64,000 bases of DNA from Cyanobacterium stanieri PCC 7202 (GCA_000317655.1 CP003940.1:1302001-1366000), one strand, 5' to 3'; counted from the stretch's first letter, positions 1 to 9,460 are shown. Translations and numbers: made by a program. Notes: generated from the sequence alone by a model not told the origin.

Positions 1-444
1 AGATTCAGGACTCCAAATGGTCTGTAATTCACGGGCAGTCAAACAAGTAGCCCAATCATTTTCCCTATTAATCACCACCGAAAGAGCATCAAAAGCCACA
101 GGTAACTCGATAAATTCAATGCCATTTTGCTCACATTGTTCGATTTCTGATGCCCGAATAGGGCGAGAAGCATTAGAAATATCCGTTTCTCCTGCACAAA
201 ATTTACTCAATCCCCCTCCGCTTCCTGAAATACCAATGGCAATGCGCACATTGGGGTTATCTCTCTCGAATTCCTCACTCATCACCTCAGTGATGGGGTA
301 AACCGTTGACGAACCATCAATGACAATATCCCCCGTTAAATCACTATTGCTAGTCATTGCAGACTGATTCGCACATCCTATCAATCCTGTTGCAACTACC
401 AAGGATGTCGTTAGGGTACTTGTCCAGATTTTCTTTTTGTTCAT
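1..444 (-). CDS. pstS: Phosphate ABC transporter substrate-binding protein PstS/SphX (partial, N-terminal part)
   Basis: Periplasmic phosphate-binding lipoprotein that delivers phosphate to the Pst permease. The ATG is at 444 on the minus strand and the frame runs open off the left edge (148 codons seen). The N-terminus has a Lys-rich start, a hydrophobic stretch and a lipobox ending in LIGC, so the mature protein should be lipid-anchored. It is followed by [11 protein letters not shown] and [20 protein letters not shown], the conserved phosphate-binding and substrate-binding segments of the PstS family. It is divergent from the pstCA-pstB operon, with PHO boxes between them, so phosphate-starvation control is expected. 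The family call is firm; whether it is PstS or the SphX paralogue cannot be settled from the fragment. Confidence 0.93.
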   Translation of the reverse strand, partial: MNKKKIWTSTLTTSLVVATGLIGCANQSAMTSNSDLTGDIVIDGSSTVYPITEVMSEEFERDNPNVRIAIGISGSGGGLSKFCAGETDISNASRPIRASEIEQCEQNGIEFIELPVAFDALSVVINRENDWATCLTARELQTIWSPES

Positions 445-522
445 GGAAATAATCATATTATTTATGAATAAGTAATAAAATAAAACTGCCTATACAAATA
501 GAAGCATAAAAAAGAAAAGATT

Positions 523-541
523 AAATTAACAACAGGTTAAG
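523..541 (-). promoter_or_regulatory. PHO box (SphR-type) facing pstS
   Basis: Read on the minus strand this is CTTAACCT, 3 bp, GTTAATTT. It matches the cyanobacterial PHO-box pattern of 8-bp PyTTAAPyPyT-like repeats spaced by 3 bp; the second repeat starts with G instead of a pyrimidine. It ends about 79 bp upstream of the pstS start codon. Binding by SphR (PhoB-type regulator) is inferred. Confidence 0.6.
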
Positions 542-597
542 AAAAAAGGATTTTATCTATCAGTAAAAATACGTAATTACCCCTCGCAAAACAATTA

Positions 598-616
598 AAG
601 TTAAGAAAAGATTAAG
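598..616 (-). promoter_or_regulatory. PHO box (SphR-type) between pstS and the pst operon
   Basis: Read on the minus strand this is CTTAATCT, TTT, CTTAACTT: two perfect PyTTAAPyPyT repeats with the canonical 3-bp spacer. It lies about 78 bp upstream of the ATG at 694, so it is well placed to control the divergent pstCA-pstB operon, although the repeat orientation faces pstS. Confidence 0.65.
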
Positions 617-693
617 AAGAATATTGTTGAAAAAAAAACTTTTATTTTTTACAATAATCTTATGTAAATTCATGAGCAATTCTGCTAAACAAG

Positions 694-1833
694 ATGCCCA
701 CTAGGTTAAAAATTGCAGAGAAAAAAAATACTTTAGCTGACCTTTCACTAGATAACTATAGAGTTAACATAGATGTTTCAACTACTTTGGTAGAAAATCA
801 TCTCTTAGCAAATCCGACTCTATCAGGATTTTTTGTGGTGGAAGATAGACAAATTATTGGGGTTGTTTCTCGGCAAAAATTCTTTGAAATTATGAGTAAA
901 GAATATGCCAGAGATATATATACTAAACGACCAATTAAACTATTTGTTAAAAATAACAATTATCAGTCGTTAAAAATTGATGTTTATACAGAAATAAATG
1001 ACGCAGTTCAAAAAGCCTTAGCTCGTCCTCCCAAATATATTTATAGTCCTATTGTGGTCACAGAAGATGATCAAGAAATAGGAATGTTGGAGTTAAGTTC
1101 TTTGATTTTGGCTCAAGCTCAAATGTTTTCTACTATTAATGAAAAATTAATTAGCCAAGAAAGAGATTTGAGACGTTACGCTCGAAAAATAGAAAAAGAA
1201 AAAGAGAAAGTTAAGGAATATTCTGAACAGTTAGAGGAACAACAGATTAATTTACAAACCAGTAATAAGTTGTTGAAAACTCAAACGGAAAGACTAGAAG
1301 AACAAAAAGAAGAATTATCGAAACAAAGTCGTGAAATTCATCTTTTGAATAAAAGTTTTGCTGATTTAGGTTCTTTACTTTCTAGGAAGGGGAAAAATAC
1401 ATTTAATTCTTTGGCAAAAAGTATTGATTCTATTATTCATTTTACGGGGGAAGTTAATCAAGTTTGTGATAGTTTTAGGGAAAAATTTAAAGGTATTGAT
1501 CGTAGTACATTTTTAATTGAAAGAATTAGTAAAAAAGTAGATAATTTATCGCAACAAGTTTCTATTGTTTCGGCAAATTTACCCTCTGATAATAGTCGCA
1601 GTAGTTCTTTTAAGGTAATTGCAGATGAGATTGCAAGTTTAGGAACTCAAATTAGTGAGGCGAATACCACTATTAATAGTATGGCACAACAATTAAAGCC
1701 TGAAATTAAATTTTTATTGAAAATTTCTGAAAAAAATAAGACTGTGGTTAAAAATTTAGAACGAGATGCCCAAGGTACTCAGTCGGCTTTGAATGATTTA
1801 ACTAAATTAATTGGTCAGGGGAAGAATGATTAA
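694..1833 (+). CDS. CBS-pair / coiled-coil / MCP-like protein, first gene of the pst operon
   Basis: Function unknown. 379 aa, no signal peptide or membrane span seen. Residues about 25-145 look like the CBS-pair module found before GGDEF domains (LSGFFVVEDRQIIGVVSR, then a second unit around YIYSPIVVTEDDQEIGML). Residues about 155-235 are a long, Glu/Lys/Gln-rich coiled coil. Residues about 235-375 resemble a methyl-accepting chemotaxis signalling hairpin: FKVIADEIASLGTQISEA (from residue 306) matches the descending FAVVADEVRxLAxxSxEA segment, but the usual NLLALNAAIEAARAGE tip is replaced by a Ser/Asn-rich stretch, so CheA/CheW binding is doubtful. Its end overlaps the start of pstCA by 8 bp, so the two are translationally coupled. 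No PhoU gene is seen here; this protein may take a regulatory role in phosphate uptake, which is inference. Confidence 0.75.
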   Translation: MPTRLKIAEKKNTLADLSLDNYRVNIDVSTTLVENHLLANPTLSGFFVVEDRQIIGVVSRQKFFEIMSKEYARDIYTKRPIKLFVKNNNYQSLKIDVYTEINDAVQKALARPPKYIYSPIVVTEDDQEIGMLELSSLILAQAQMFSTINEKLISQERDLRRYARKIEKEKEKVKEYSEQLEEQQINLQTSNKLLKTQTERLEEQKEELSKQSREIHLLNKSFADLGSLLSRKGKNTFNSLAKSIDSIIHFTGEVNQVCDSFREKFKGIDRSTFLIERISKKVDNLSQQVSIVSANLPSDNSRSSSFKVIADEIASLGTQISEANTTINSMAQQLKPEIKFLLKISEKNKTVVKNLERDAQGTQSALNDLTKLIGQGKND

Positions 1834-3751
1834 GAAAATAAGTTATTTTAGTGGTTTTATTGGGGCTAATTTTGGGAGTCTACTTTTAGAGTTTTTAATC
1901 ACTATTCTTGGTTTTGTTCCTATTTTTATTACCTTGGGAATTTCCTTGATTTTTGTCAATCAAACTTGGCAATTTTTTGGGGAGGTTTCAGTGGTTGATT
2001 TTTTAACCAGTACGGAATGGACTCCTAATTTTACTAATCCTCAATTCGGGATTATTGTATTGTTATCAGGAACTTTTTTGATAACATTAATTGCGTTATT
2101 AGTAGCGATTCCTTTGGGGCTTTTGGCGGCTATTTATTTGTCAGAATATGCTCCTAAAAATGTCAAAAGATTTTTCAAAATAGCTCTGGAATCTTTGGGG
2201 GGTATTCCGGGGGTTGTGTATGGTTATTTTGCGTTGCTTTTTCTCACTCCTTTGTTACGAAGTAGTATTTTTCCTTCTATGGGTGGTTTTAATGCTCTAA
2301 GTGCGGGGATATGTGTGGGTATCTTAATCATTCCCATTATTTCTTCTTTGACGGAGGATGCTTTGACGGCGATTTCTGATGATTTACGCAATTCTGCCTA
2401 CGCCCTTGGTATGACTAAGTTGGAAATGATTTATAAGGTGTTGTTACCTTTGGCTTATCCTGCGATTTTGTCTTCTTTTACTTTGGCGACTTCTGTAGCA
2501 TTGGGGGAGACAATGATAGTGGCGATCGCCTCTGGACAAAGACCAAATTTAACATTAAATCCTTTAGAACCCATTGAAACGATTACCTCATTTATTATCA
2601 AAATAAGTTTAGGTTCGGTTCAATTTGACTCTTTATTATTTAAGACAATTTTTACTTTGGGATTTATCCTCTTTGTGGTAACATTTACCCTAAATAGTAT
2701 TAGTTATTGGTTACAAAATAAAGCAGAAAAACAACTATTTTCTTTTACCAAAAGCGTTTCTAAAATTGCACAAAAAGAATCTATCCAATCATTTCTAACT
2801 TCAGAAAATACGACTCTAACTTATAGTAGTAAAAATGAAACAAAATCACCTCTTTTTAACCTTGACTTAAAAAAACCCATTGCCAAAAATAGATTATGGT
2901 GCGATCGCACCTTTACCATTCTTGCTTTTCTCGGTGCTAGTTTTGGTGTCATCTTCATCACCATCCTACTTTGGAATCTATCCCAAACAGGATTAGAAAA
3001 AATCAACTGGTCATTTTTAACCAGCTTCGCCTCCCGCCGTGCCCAAGACTCTGGGATACTCTCCGCCTTGGTGGGCAGTTTATGGCTATTTGTGCTTACC
3101 CTAATCATGGTAATTCCCCTAGGAGTTGGCAGTGCCATTTACCTCGAAGAATATCGGAAAAACAAGCGTATTGATAGCATTCTCGAAATCAGTATTGCCA
3201 ACCTCGCCGCCATCCCCTCCATCCTTTACGGATTATTAGGTTTAGAAATTTTTGTCCGCTGGATGAGCCCCATTACAGGAGGCACTACCATTCTCTCAGG
3301 TGCCATGGTATTAACCGTCATGAGTTTACCCACCCTGATAATTGCCAGTCGTAGCGCCATCAAAACCAGTAGTAAACGTTTGCGCCATGGCGGTTATGCC
3401 CTAGGCATGACAAAACAGGAAGTCTTGCAAAAACTGATTCTCCCCTCCGCTTTGCCCGGTATTTTAACAGGAGTGCTACTTTCCCAAGCCAGAGCATTAG
3501 CCGAAACCGCCGCCTTGATTGGGGTAGGAGTTGCCGCTTCCGTGCGTTTTTTGCCTCCCCTTTCATGGGAAGGATTACAAAGTAGATATACCACCTTGCC
3601 CGTGCAGATTTTTAATTGGTTACAAAACCCTAATCAAGAAGTGCAACAACTGGCCGCCGCCGCCACCATTGTTTTAGTGGTAATTTTGATTATTTTGAAT
3701 TTATTTTCTGTGTTAATTCGGGAATATTTTTCTAATTTACAACGTAATTAA
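1826..3751 (+). CDS. pstCA: Fused phosphate ABC transporter permease PstC-PstA
   Basis: Inner-membrane permease of the Pst high-affinity phosphate transporter. One 641-aa frame carries both permease subunits, which are normally separate PstC and PstA proteins of about 300 aa each. The first half holds a binding-protein-dependent permease domain with the EAA-type loop SAYALGMTKLEMIYKVLLP. The second half, after a polar linker at about residues 300-350, holds another with GGYALGMTKQEVLQKLILP. The ATG at 1826 is preceded by AGGGGAAG; an in-frame TTG at 1811 is less likely. Third codon positions change style near 2880, from T/A-rich in the PstC half to C-rich in the PstA half. Followed 25 bp later by pstB. 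Confidence 0.93.
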   Translation: MIKKISYFSGFIGANFGSLLLEFLITILGFVPIFITLGISLIFVNQTWQFFGEVSVVDFLTSTEWTPNFTNPQFGIIVLLSGTFLITLIALLVAIPLGLLAAIYLSEYAPKNVKRFFKIALESLGGIPGVVYGYFALLFLTPLLRSSIFPSMGGFNALSAGICVGILIIPIISSLTEDALTAISDDLRNSAYALGMTKLEMIYKVLLPLAYPAILSSFTLATSVALGETMIVAIASGQRPNLTLNPLEPIETITSFIIKISLGSVQFDSLLFKTIFTLGFILFVVTFTLNSISYWLQNKAEKQLFSFTKSVSKIAQKESIQSFLTSENTTLTYSSKNETKSPLFNLDLKKPIAKNRLWCDRTFTILAFLGASFGVIFITILLWNLSQTGLEKINWSFLTSFASRRAQDSGILSALVGSLWLFVLTLIMVIPLGVGSAIYLEEYRKNKRIDSILEISIANLAAIPSILYGLLGLEIFVRWMSPITGGTTILSGAMVLTVMSLPTLIIASRSAIKTSSKRLRHGGYALGMTKQEVLQKLILPSALPGILTGVLLSQARALAETAALIGVGVAASVRFLPPLSWEGLQSRYTTLPVQIFNWLQNPNQEVQQLAAAATIVLVVILIILNLFSVLIREYFSNLQRN

Positions 3752-3776
3752 TTTATTATTTTTCTCAGAGGATATT

Positions 3777-4574
3777 ATGGACAATTCACCACCTATCATT
3801 ACAGTACAAAATTTATCAGTTTTTCATGAACAAAATCCTCTTTTAGTAGGAATCAATTTGGAGATTGAAGCCAATAAAGTTACGGGAGTTATTGGACGTT
3901 CTGGCTGTGGAAAAAGTATGTTATTAAGATGTTTTAATCGTCTCAATGATTTGATCGAGGGAATAAATGTCAAAGGTAAAGTTTACTTTCATAATCAAAA
4001 TATTTATTCTAATCAAATTCAACCCATCCAAGTACGCCGTAACATCGGCATGGTATTTCAACGCCCTACCCCTTTTCCCACCTCCATCTACGAAAATATT
4101 GCCATGGGGTTAAAAGTCAATGGTTATGGTCAAAATCTTGATGCCATGGTGGAAGATGCCCTCAAGCGAGTAGGTTTATGGCAAGAAGTAAAAAACAATC
4201 TGCGTAAAAATGCCATGTTGTTATCGGGAGGACAAAAACAGCGATTATGTATTGCAAGGGCGATCGCCCTTCAACCAGAAGTGATATTATTAGATGAACC
4301 ATGTTCGGCGCTAGACCCCATTTCCACCGTAGAAATCGAAAACCTGATCTACGACCTCAAAAAAGACTATACCATCATCATGAGCGCCCATGACCTCAAA
4401 CAAATTGCCAGAGTATGTGATGAAGTAATTTATCTTGACGTAAAAGAAGATACATCAGGGCAAAGAGTCGGTTTCCTTGTGGAACAAAACTCCGTGGAAA
4501 AAATCTTCCTTAGCCCAGATCAAGTACAAACCCTCAATTATACCCGTGGTGTTGTTCTTCAAAATGATATTTAA
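3777..4574 (+). CDS. pstB: Phosphate ABC transporter ATP-binding protein PstB
   Basis: ATPase that drives phosphate import through PstCA. The 265-aa protein has all ABC motifs in order: Walker A GRSGCGKS (residues about 42-49), Q-loop GMVFQRPTPFPTSIYENI, signature LSGGQKQRL, Walker B VILLDEPCSALDP and the switch His in MSAHDL. The PTPFP stretch after the Q-loop is typical of PstB. A purine-rich AGAGGA precedes the ATG. It is the last gene of the operon and is followed by a hairpin terminator at 4676-4708. Confidence 0.96.
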   Translation: MDNSPPIITVQNLSVFHEQNPLLVGINLEIEANKVTGVIGRSGCGKSMLLRCFNRLNDLIEGINVKGKVYFHNQNIYSNQIQPIQVRRNIGMVFQRPTPFPTSIYENIAMGLKVNGYGQNLDAMVEDALKRVGLWQEVKNNLRKNAMLLSGGQKQRLCIARAIALQPEVILLDEPCSALDPISTVEIENLIYDLKKDYTIIMSAHDLKQIARVCDEVIYLDVKEDTSGQRVGFLVEQNSVEKIFLSPDQVQTLNYTRGVVLQNDI

Positions 4575-4675
4575 AACATATATATTTTTTGATATTTTTT
4601 TTGCGATCATTAACTGATAAAAGTAAAGAATTTTTTTCTTAATTATCAGTAGTAATTACTCAAAATAATTGCATT

Positions 4676-4708
4676 AGGAGTCTAACTAAAAATAGGCTCC
4701 TTTATTTA
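4676..4708 (+). terminator. Rho-independent terminator after pstB
   Basis: AGGAGTCT pairs with AGGCTCCT over 8 bp (one G-T wobble) around a 10-nt A-rich loop, followed by a T-rich run (TTTATTTATT). It lies 100 bp after the pstB stop. The rest of the 4575-4852 spacer is AT-rich with nothing else recognised. Confidence 0.65.
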
Positions 4709-4852
4709 TTCTCACTATAATTGAACAGTTTATGATTAAAACCAGATCATTTTCTCTGTTCATGCTCAAAAAACTTAAAAAAAAGACACACTTAAAACTA
4801 TATGCAAGAAATAGATTCATAATAGATATAGACTATCCAGAGACAAAGAGTA

Positions 4853-6025
4853 ATGACCCTAAGACAAACCCTTGAATCTTCCAACGAAAAGAAGTTTACA
4901 GGTAGGATTGACATTATCGAAAATAACGGCAATGGAAAAACTTGGCGACTATATCTATGTCTTGGCAGAATTGTTTGGGCTGATGGGGGTTATCATCCCT
5001 ATCGCTCATGGCAAAGATTAATTAATAAATATTGTCCTGACTTAGACAAAAATTTGATTGATCTACACACAGCAAAAGATTATGAATGTTGGAATTATCA
5101 AATTATTGTTAATTTATTACAACGTTTTTTAATCACTAAAGATCAAGCATTAGCCATAGTTAAAGATAGAATTATAGAAATATTATTTGATATTCTTTAT
5201 GCTGAAAATAATCATCCTTTATTTTTTGATTTAATTATTACTGAAGATAGTTTTTCAGAAGAATCAGGATTAAAAACATCTCTCTATTTATTTCATTTTT
5301 ACGAACTGTTAGAAGAAGCCGAACAATGGTGGCTATCTTGGCAAAAAGAAAAACTTATTCCTTGGTCTCCAAATCAAGCCCCCATTATCAAAAATCCTGT
5401 TATTTTAAAAGAAAATTTTAATACTCCTACCTACAACAAATTAGTTTCTATTTTTAATGGTAAATCAACCCTCAAGGAAGTAGCAGATAAGCTAAAACTA
5501 GATGTTCTCAAAGTAACTATCTGGCTCAAACCTTATTTTGCTCGGGGAATTATTGAGTTAATAAATGTCACGGATAACCCTCTCAAAGTAACTTTAATTG
5601 GGGTTAGTAATAACAAAAATTATAAAATTACTAAATCCAGCCAATCCACCCGACAAAAGTTGATTATTTGTGTGGATGATAGTATTCAAATTGCGGAAAT
5701 TATGAAACATATTGTGACCAAATCGGGGTATCAATTTATGTCAATTCAAAATCCCCTCAAGGCTTTACCTGAAATTATCACCCATAAGCCTGATTTAATT
5801 TTTTTAGATTTGATGATGCCGATTATTAATGGTTATGAAATCTGTTCCCAAGTTCGTCGAGTATCACAATTAAAACATACTCCCATTGTGATTTTGACCA
5901 GTAATGATGGTATGGTGGATCGAGTCAGGAGTAAGTTGGTGGGGGCTTCAGGATTTTTAGGGAAGCCCGTCAATGAAGAAAAGGTATTGCAAAAAATAGA
6001 AGGTTTATTGTCCCATCATCATTAA
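4853..6025 (+). CDS. PatA-like response regulator (DUF4388 N-terminus, C-terminal receiver domain)
   Basis: Regulator of the PatA/PixG/PilG type of phototaxis and pilus motility systems. Residues about 1-180 form the PatA N-terminal/DUF4388-like domain (LYLCLGRIVWADGGYHPYRS). A helical linker follows, and residues about 265-388 are a CheY-like receiver with the acidic pair in ICVDDS, the phospho-acceptor Asp in LIFLDLMMP, the Thr of VILTSND and the Lys of FLGKPV. It stands alone here, without CheY/CheW partners, and is a paralogue of the protein at 51958-53139, sharing domain order and length. Its last 4 bp overlap the convergent ald gene. The output is unknown: no DNA-binding domain is visible. 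Confidence 0.85.
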   Translation: MTLRQTLESSNEKKFTGRIDIIENNGNGKTWRLYLCLGRIVWADGGYHPYRSWQRLINKYCPDLDKNLIDLHTAKDYECWNYQIIVNLLQRFLITKDQALAIVKDRIIEILFDILYAENNHPLFFDLIITEDSFSEESGLKTSLYLFHFYELLEEAEQWWLSWQKEKLIPWSPNQAPIIKNPVILKENFNTPTYNKLVSIFNGKSTLKEVADKLKLDVLKVTIWLKPYFARGIIELINVTDNPLKVTLIGVSNNKNYKITKSSQSTRQKLIICVDDSIQIAEIMKHIVTKSGYQFMSIQNPLKALPEIITHKPDLIFLDLMMPIINGYEICSQVRRVSQLKHTPIVILTSNDGMVDRVRSKLVGASGFLGKPVNEEKVLQKIEGLLSHHH

Positions 6026-7113
6026 ATTTGTCGGGGTAAATCGGGATATACTTGTTGGACGGCAGGATGTACTAGACGATAATAATGAACGTTTAAACCT
6101 TGAGCTAGGGTAGGATCTTGTTTTAAGGCTCCGATACCTTGATTTGCCAGTTTCATGACATAGGGTAAAGTGTTATTGTTGAGGGCTTGGGTAGAGGTAC
6201 GAGGTACTGCACCCGGTAAATTGGGAATACCGAGATGAACAACTCCCTCCTCCACATAGCTAGGTTGACTATGGGAGGTGGTATGCAGGGTTTCGATGCA
6301 GCCCCCTTGATCCACTGCCACATCAAAAATAACCGAACCGGGAGACATTTTTTTGACCAATGCTCTAGGTACGAGGATGGGTGCTTTTTTTCCCGTAATT
6401 AATACCGCACCAATCAATAAATCGGCATTAACTACACTTTTGGCAATGGTTTGGGAGGTGCTATAAAGTAACTCCACCCGTGAACCGAAAATGTTTTCTA
6501 AGTAGGCTAGGCGGTCGATATTCACGTCTAAAATGGTTACTTTAGCTCCCATACCTACGGCTATTTTTGCTGCCTCTGTGCCAACGATACCACCTCCGAG
6601 GATGACGACATTTCCTTGGGCAACCCCCGGCATACCTCCTAATAATATTCCTTTGCCCCCCTGTTGTTTTTCAAGGTATCGCGCCCCAATTTGCACTGAT
6701 AAACGTCCAGCAATCACGCTCATGGGGGTGAGTAGGGGTAATCTACCATCGGGTAATTGTACCGTTTCATAGGCGATCGCCGTTACCCCACTTTTGATTA
6801 AAGATTCGGTTAAAGTGCGATCGGCTGCCAAATGAAGATAAGTAAATAAAATCTGTCCCTGCTGAATATATGGATACTCTTGGGGCAAAGGCTCCTTTAC
6901 CTTGACCACTAATTCTTGATTCCAAGCCGTTTGTGCATCAGTGATAGTCGCCCCCGCCACTTCATAATCCTCATTGGTGAATCCCGAAGCCAACCCAGCA
7001 TCATTTTCCACAAAAACTTGGTGATTTTGTTCCGATAACGCCCTTACACTCGCAGGGGTCAAACCCACACGAAATTCTTGATCCTTAATTTCTTTGGGGG
7101 TACCTATCTTCAT
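6022..7113 (-). CDS. ald: Alanine dehydrogenase
   Basis: NAD-dependent oxidative deamination of L-alanine to pyruvate and ammonium, or the reverse. The 363-aa protein starts MKIGTPKEIKDQEFRVGLTP, the usual N-terminus of the family, so the ATG at 7113 is chosen over an in-frame upstream start at 7143. The Rossmann nucleotide-binding motif is VVILGGGIVGTEAAKIAVGMGA at about residues 170-190. The substrate-site segment FTYLHLAAD and the C-terminal GIPNLPGAVPRTST are present. Length is normal for Ald (about 360-370 aa). It is divergent from mscS and converges on the PatA-like gene with a 4-bp overlap. Confidence 0.95.
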   Translation of the reverse strand: MKIGTPKEIKDQEFRVGLTPASVRALSEQNHQVFVENDAGLASGFTNEDYEVAGATITDAQTAWNQELVVKVKEPLPQEYPYIQQGQILFTYLHLAADRTLTESLIKSGVTAIAYETVQLPDGRLPLLTPMSVIAGRLSVQIGARYLEKQQGGKGILLGGMPGVAQGNVVILGGGIVGTEAAKIAVGMGAKVTILDVNIDRLAYLENIFGSRVELLYSTSQTIAKSVVNADLLIGAVLITGKKAPILVPRALVKKMSPGSVIFDVAVDQGGCIETLHTTSHSQPSYVEEGVVHLGIPNLPGAVPRTSTQALNNNTLPYVMKLANQGIGALKQDPTLAQGLNVHYYRLVHPAVQQVYPDLPRQI

Positions 7114-7374
7114 TATATTGCTTTTATTTTCTAACTTTACCACCGAATTATTATATGATCAATTGACCATTCCCATGAAACCATCAACCAAAACTGTCCT
7201 AAAATTCCATGAACGAACCTCCCTACTAATTAATATTCAAGATTATTGAAAATTAGTAACTTAAATAATAATAAAACTGTCATAAATTTTTGATATAAAC
7301 ATAATAATAATCATCAAAATTATTTTAATTAAAAATTAATGGTACACTAACTGTAGTTTAATTCATAAGAAATA

Positions 7375-8262
7375 ATGACTGATATTATTGACACTATACA
7401 AGATAGTATTAACGAGCTAATTGGTAGCGCCGTAAAAATTGTACCCGCCCTGATCAGTGCTTTAATAATCCTTGCCCTGACCAGATACGGAGCCGAATTT
7501 ACCCAGAAAATAGCTCAAAAAGTAAGTGAAAAAACCATTAAAAGCACTTCCCTAGAGCTACTTTTTCTTAAAGCAACTTATATTCTCACTTGGATTGTCG
7601 GCATTGTCATCGCCTCCATAGTTGCTTTTCCCGGACTTCGTTTAGGGGATATTATTGCCACCCTCGGACTTGGTTCGGTTGCCATTGGGTTTGCATTTCA
7701 AGACATATTTAAAAATTTCTTGGCAGGGATTTTAATATTGTTAGAAGAACCTTTCGTAATTTATGACCAAATCCAAGTCAATGATTATGAAGGTACCGTA
7801 GAAAATATCAATATTCGCACCACAGAAATAAAAACCTATCAAGGAGAAAAAGTTTTAATTCCCAATTCCACCGTATTCACCAGTGCCATAAAAGTCAGAA
7901 CTGCTTTTGCTTATAGACGTACTGACTTGATGGTAGGGGTAGATTACAATACCTCCTTACCTCAAGCAAAAGCTACTTTAGAGCGGATAATTACAACCAT
8001 TGACGGAGTAGTTACCATTCCCCCCGCAGAAGTAGATTTAGTGGAATTTAACGATAGTTCCATCGACTTGGTAGTCAGATATTGGACTACCCCTCGACAG
8101 GCAGATGTTCGTCGCATTCAAACTCAAGCCATTACCGCTATCAAACAGGCATTTGACAATCAAGACATTGTCATCCCCTATCCCATTCGTACTGTTTATC
8201 ATTTCAACCAAGAAAAATTTAATGACTACCTACCCCCTACCCCAGAAGTAGGTAATAATTAA
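7375..8262 (+). CDS. mscS: Small-conductance mechanosensitive channel, MscS family
   Basis: Inner-membrane channel that opens under membrane tension and releases solutes on hypo-osmotic shock. 295 aa with three hydrophobic segments (about residues 15-37, 60-83, 88-125). The third holds the Gly/Ala-rich pore helix GLGSVAIGFAFQDIFKNFLAG, close to E. coli MscS TM3, followed by the beta domain with PFVIYDQIQVNDYEGTVENI. Length matches compact MscS proteins (286 aa in E. coli). The gene stands alone, divergent from ald across a 260-bp AT-rich spacer with no clear motif. Confidence 0.93.
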   Translation: MTDIIDTIQDSINELIGSAVKIVPALISALIILALTRYGAEFTQKIAQKVSEKTIKSTSLELLFLKATYILTWIVGIVIASIVAFPGLRLGDIIATLGLGSVAIGFAFQDIFKNFLAGILILLEEPFVIYDQIQVNDYEGTVENINIRTTEIKTYQGEKVLIPNSTVFTSAIKVRTAFAYRRTDLMVGVDYNTSLPQAKATLERIITTIDGVVTIPPAEVDLVEFNDSSIDLVVRYWTTPRQADVRRIQTQAITAIKQAFDNQDIVIPYPIRTVYHFNQEKFNDYLPPTPEVGNN

Positions 8263-8291
8263 AATTTATAAAAGGTTAGCCCTAATTCTCC

Positions 8292-9293
8292 TTAAACATC
8301 GGAAATTTCTACTTCTTTATCTAAAAACGCTTGATTTTCTCGGGATAGTTTTTCTAAAGATTGATTGTAATTTTCCGTAGAGAATTGGGGTAAAATCTCT
8401 TTGATAAAAGCCTCTGCGGCCTTAGAACGGTATCGGTTGGAATTGACTATCACTGAAAGAGTGCGCCTGATTTCTACCCCGTCGATGGGGGCGCGGTGTA
8501 ATACTCCCATCTTCAACTCTTTTTCGATCGCCGTTACAGAGACAAAAGAAGCCCCTAACCCTGATAAAACAGCATTTTTAATGGCTTCGATGGAATTTAA
8601 CTCCATTTCTACCTTCAAATCATTGGTATTAATACCACTTCTGGTTAACACCTGATCAATCACTTTACGAATAGTCGATTGAGAATCGAGGGTAATGTAG
8701 TTGAGGTGATATAAATCTTCCGCCGCAATGGTTTCCTGTTCGGCAAAAGGATGATTAGATGGAATAATTAAAGCCAATTCATCCTCCGCATAGGGGATAA
8801 TTTCTAATACCTCTTGCAACTCCGAAGGTACTTCTCCACCAATGATTGCCAAATCCACCTGTCCATTAGCCACTGCCCAAGAGGTGCGCCTAGTGGAATG
8901 AACTTGCAACTGTACCGAAACGTAGGGATATTTTTGGTGAAATAAACCGATCATACGGGGTAGTAAATATGTTCCTGTGGTTTGGGAAGCCCCCACGATC
9001 AAAGTTCCCCCCTGTAAATTTTGTAAATCCTCGATCGCCCTGCAGGTTTCTTGACAGAGGGTAATAATTTTTTCACCGTAGGCAAGTAAAAGATTACCAG
9101 CTTCGGTTAATTGAGCTTTCCTTCCTCCCCTATCGAACAAAGGTACAGTCAACTGTTTTTCAAGATTTTGTATTTGTAAACTAATGGCGGGTTGAGAGAC
9201 ATAAAGACTATCCGCCGCCCGTTTAAAACTACCCTCATCGGCAATTGCTTTTAAAATCCGTAATTGGTCAAGGGAAAAAGGAATCTCAGCCAT
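8292..9293 (-). CDS. rbcR: LysR-type transcriptional regulator RbcR
   Basis: LysR-family regulator expected to control RuBisCO and other carbon-fixation genes. The N-terminal winged helix is [41 protein letters not shown] (given only as family-typical; key part [20 protein letters not shown] at residues about 22-41). The effector domain opens with [20 protein letters not shown], which is typical of the cyanobacterial/plastid RbcR (Ycf30) group. 333 aa, normal length with a slightly long C-terminal tail. It is divergent from the Z-ISO gene. NdhR/CcmR is the main alternative, but the sequence signature fits RbcR better. Confidence 0.88.
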   Translation of the reverse strand: MAEIPFSLDQLRILKAIADEGSFKRAADSLYVSQPAISLQIQNLEKQLTVPLFDRGGRKAQLTEAGNLLLAYGEKIITLCQETCRAIEDLQNLQGGTLIVGASQTTGTYLLPRMIGLFHQKYPYVSVQLQVHSTRRTSWAVANGQVDLAIIGGEVPSELQEVLEIIPYAEDELALIIPSNHPFAEQETIAAEDLYHLNYITLDSQSTIRKVIDQVLTRSGINTNDLKVEMELNSIEAIKNAVLSGLGASFVSVTAIEKELKMGVLHRAPIDGVEIRRTLSVIVNSNRYRSKAAEAFIKEILPQFSTENYNQSLEKLSRENQAFLDKEVEISDV

Positions 9294-9460
9294 AGTAAAA
9301 TTAGATTTCGTTATTAAAAGTTTAATTTATTTTCAGAAAATAATGACTAAAACTAGATATTAAGCAGATTGGGATCAGTTTTGACCCTATTTATTGATAA
9401 GATCTAGGTAAACAGTAAAATAAGTATTTATTATATATTTATCCCATAAGTATAAACTTT

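Noticed and set aside
8292-9293. NdhR/CcmR as the identity of the LysR regulator
   Set aside because: The wording around [16 protein letters not shown] and [20 protein letters not shown] fits RbcR (Ycf30); no ndhF or CO2-uptake operon is adjacent.
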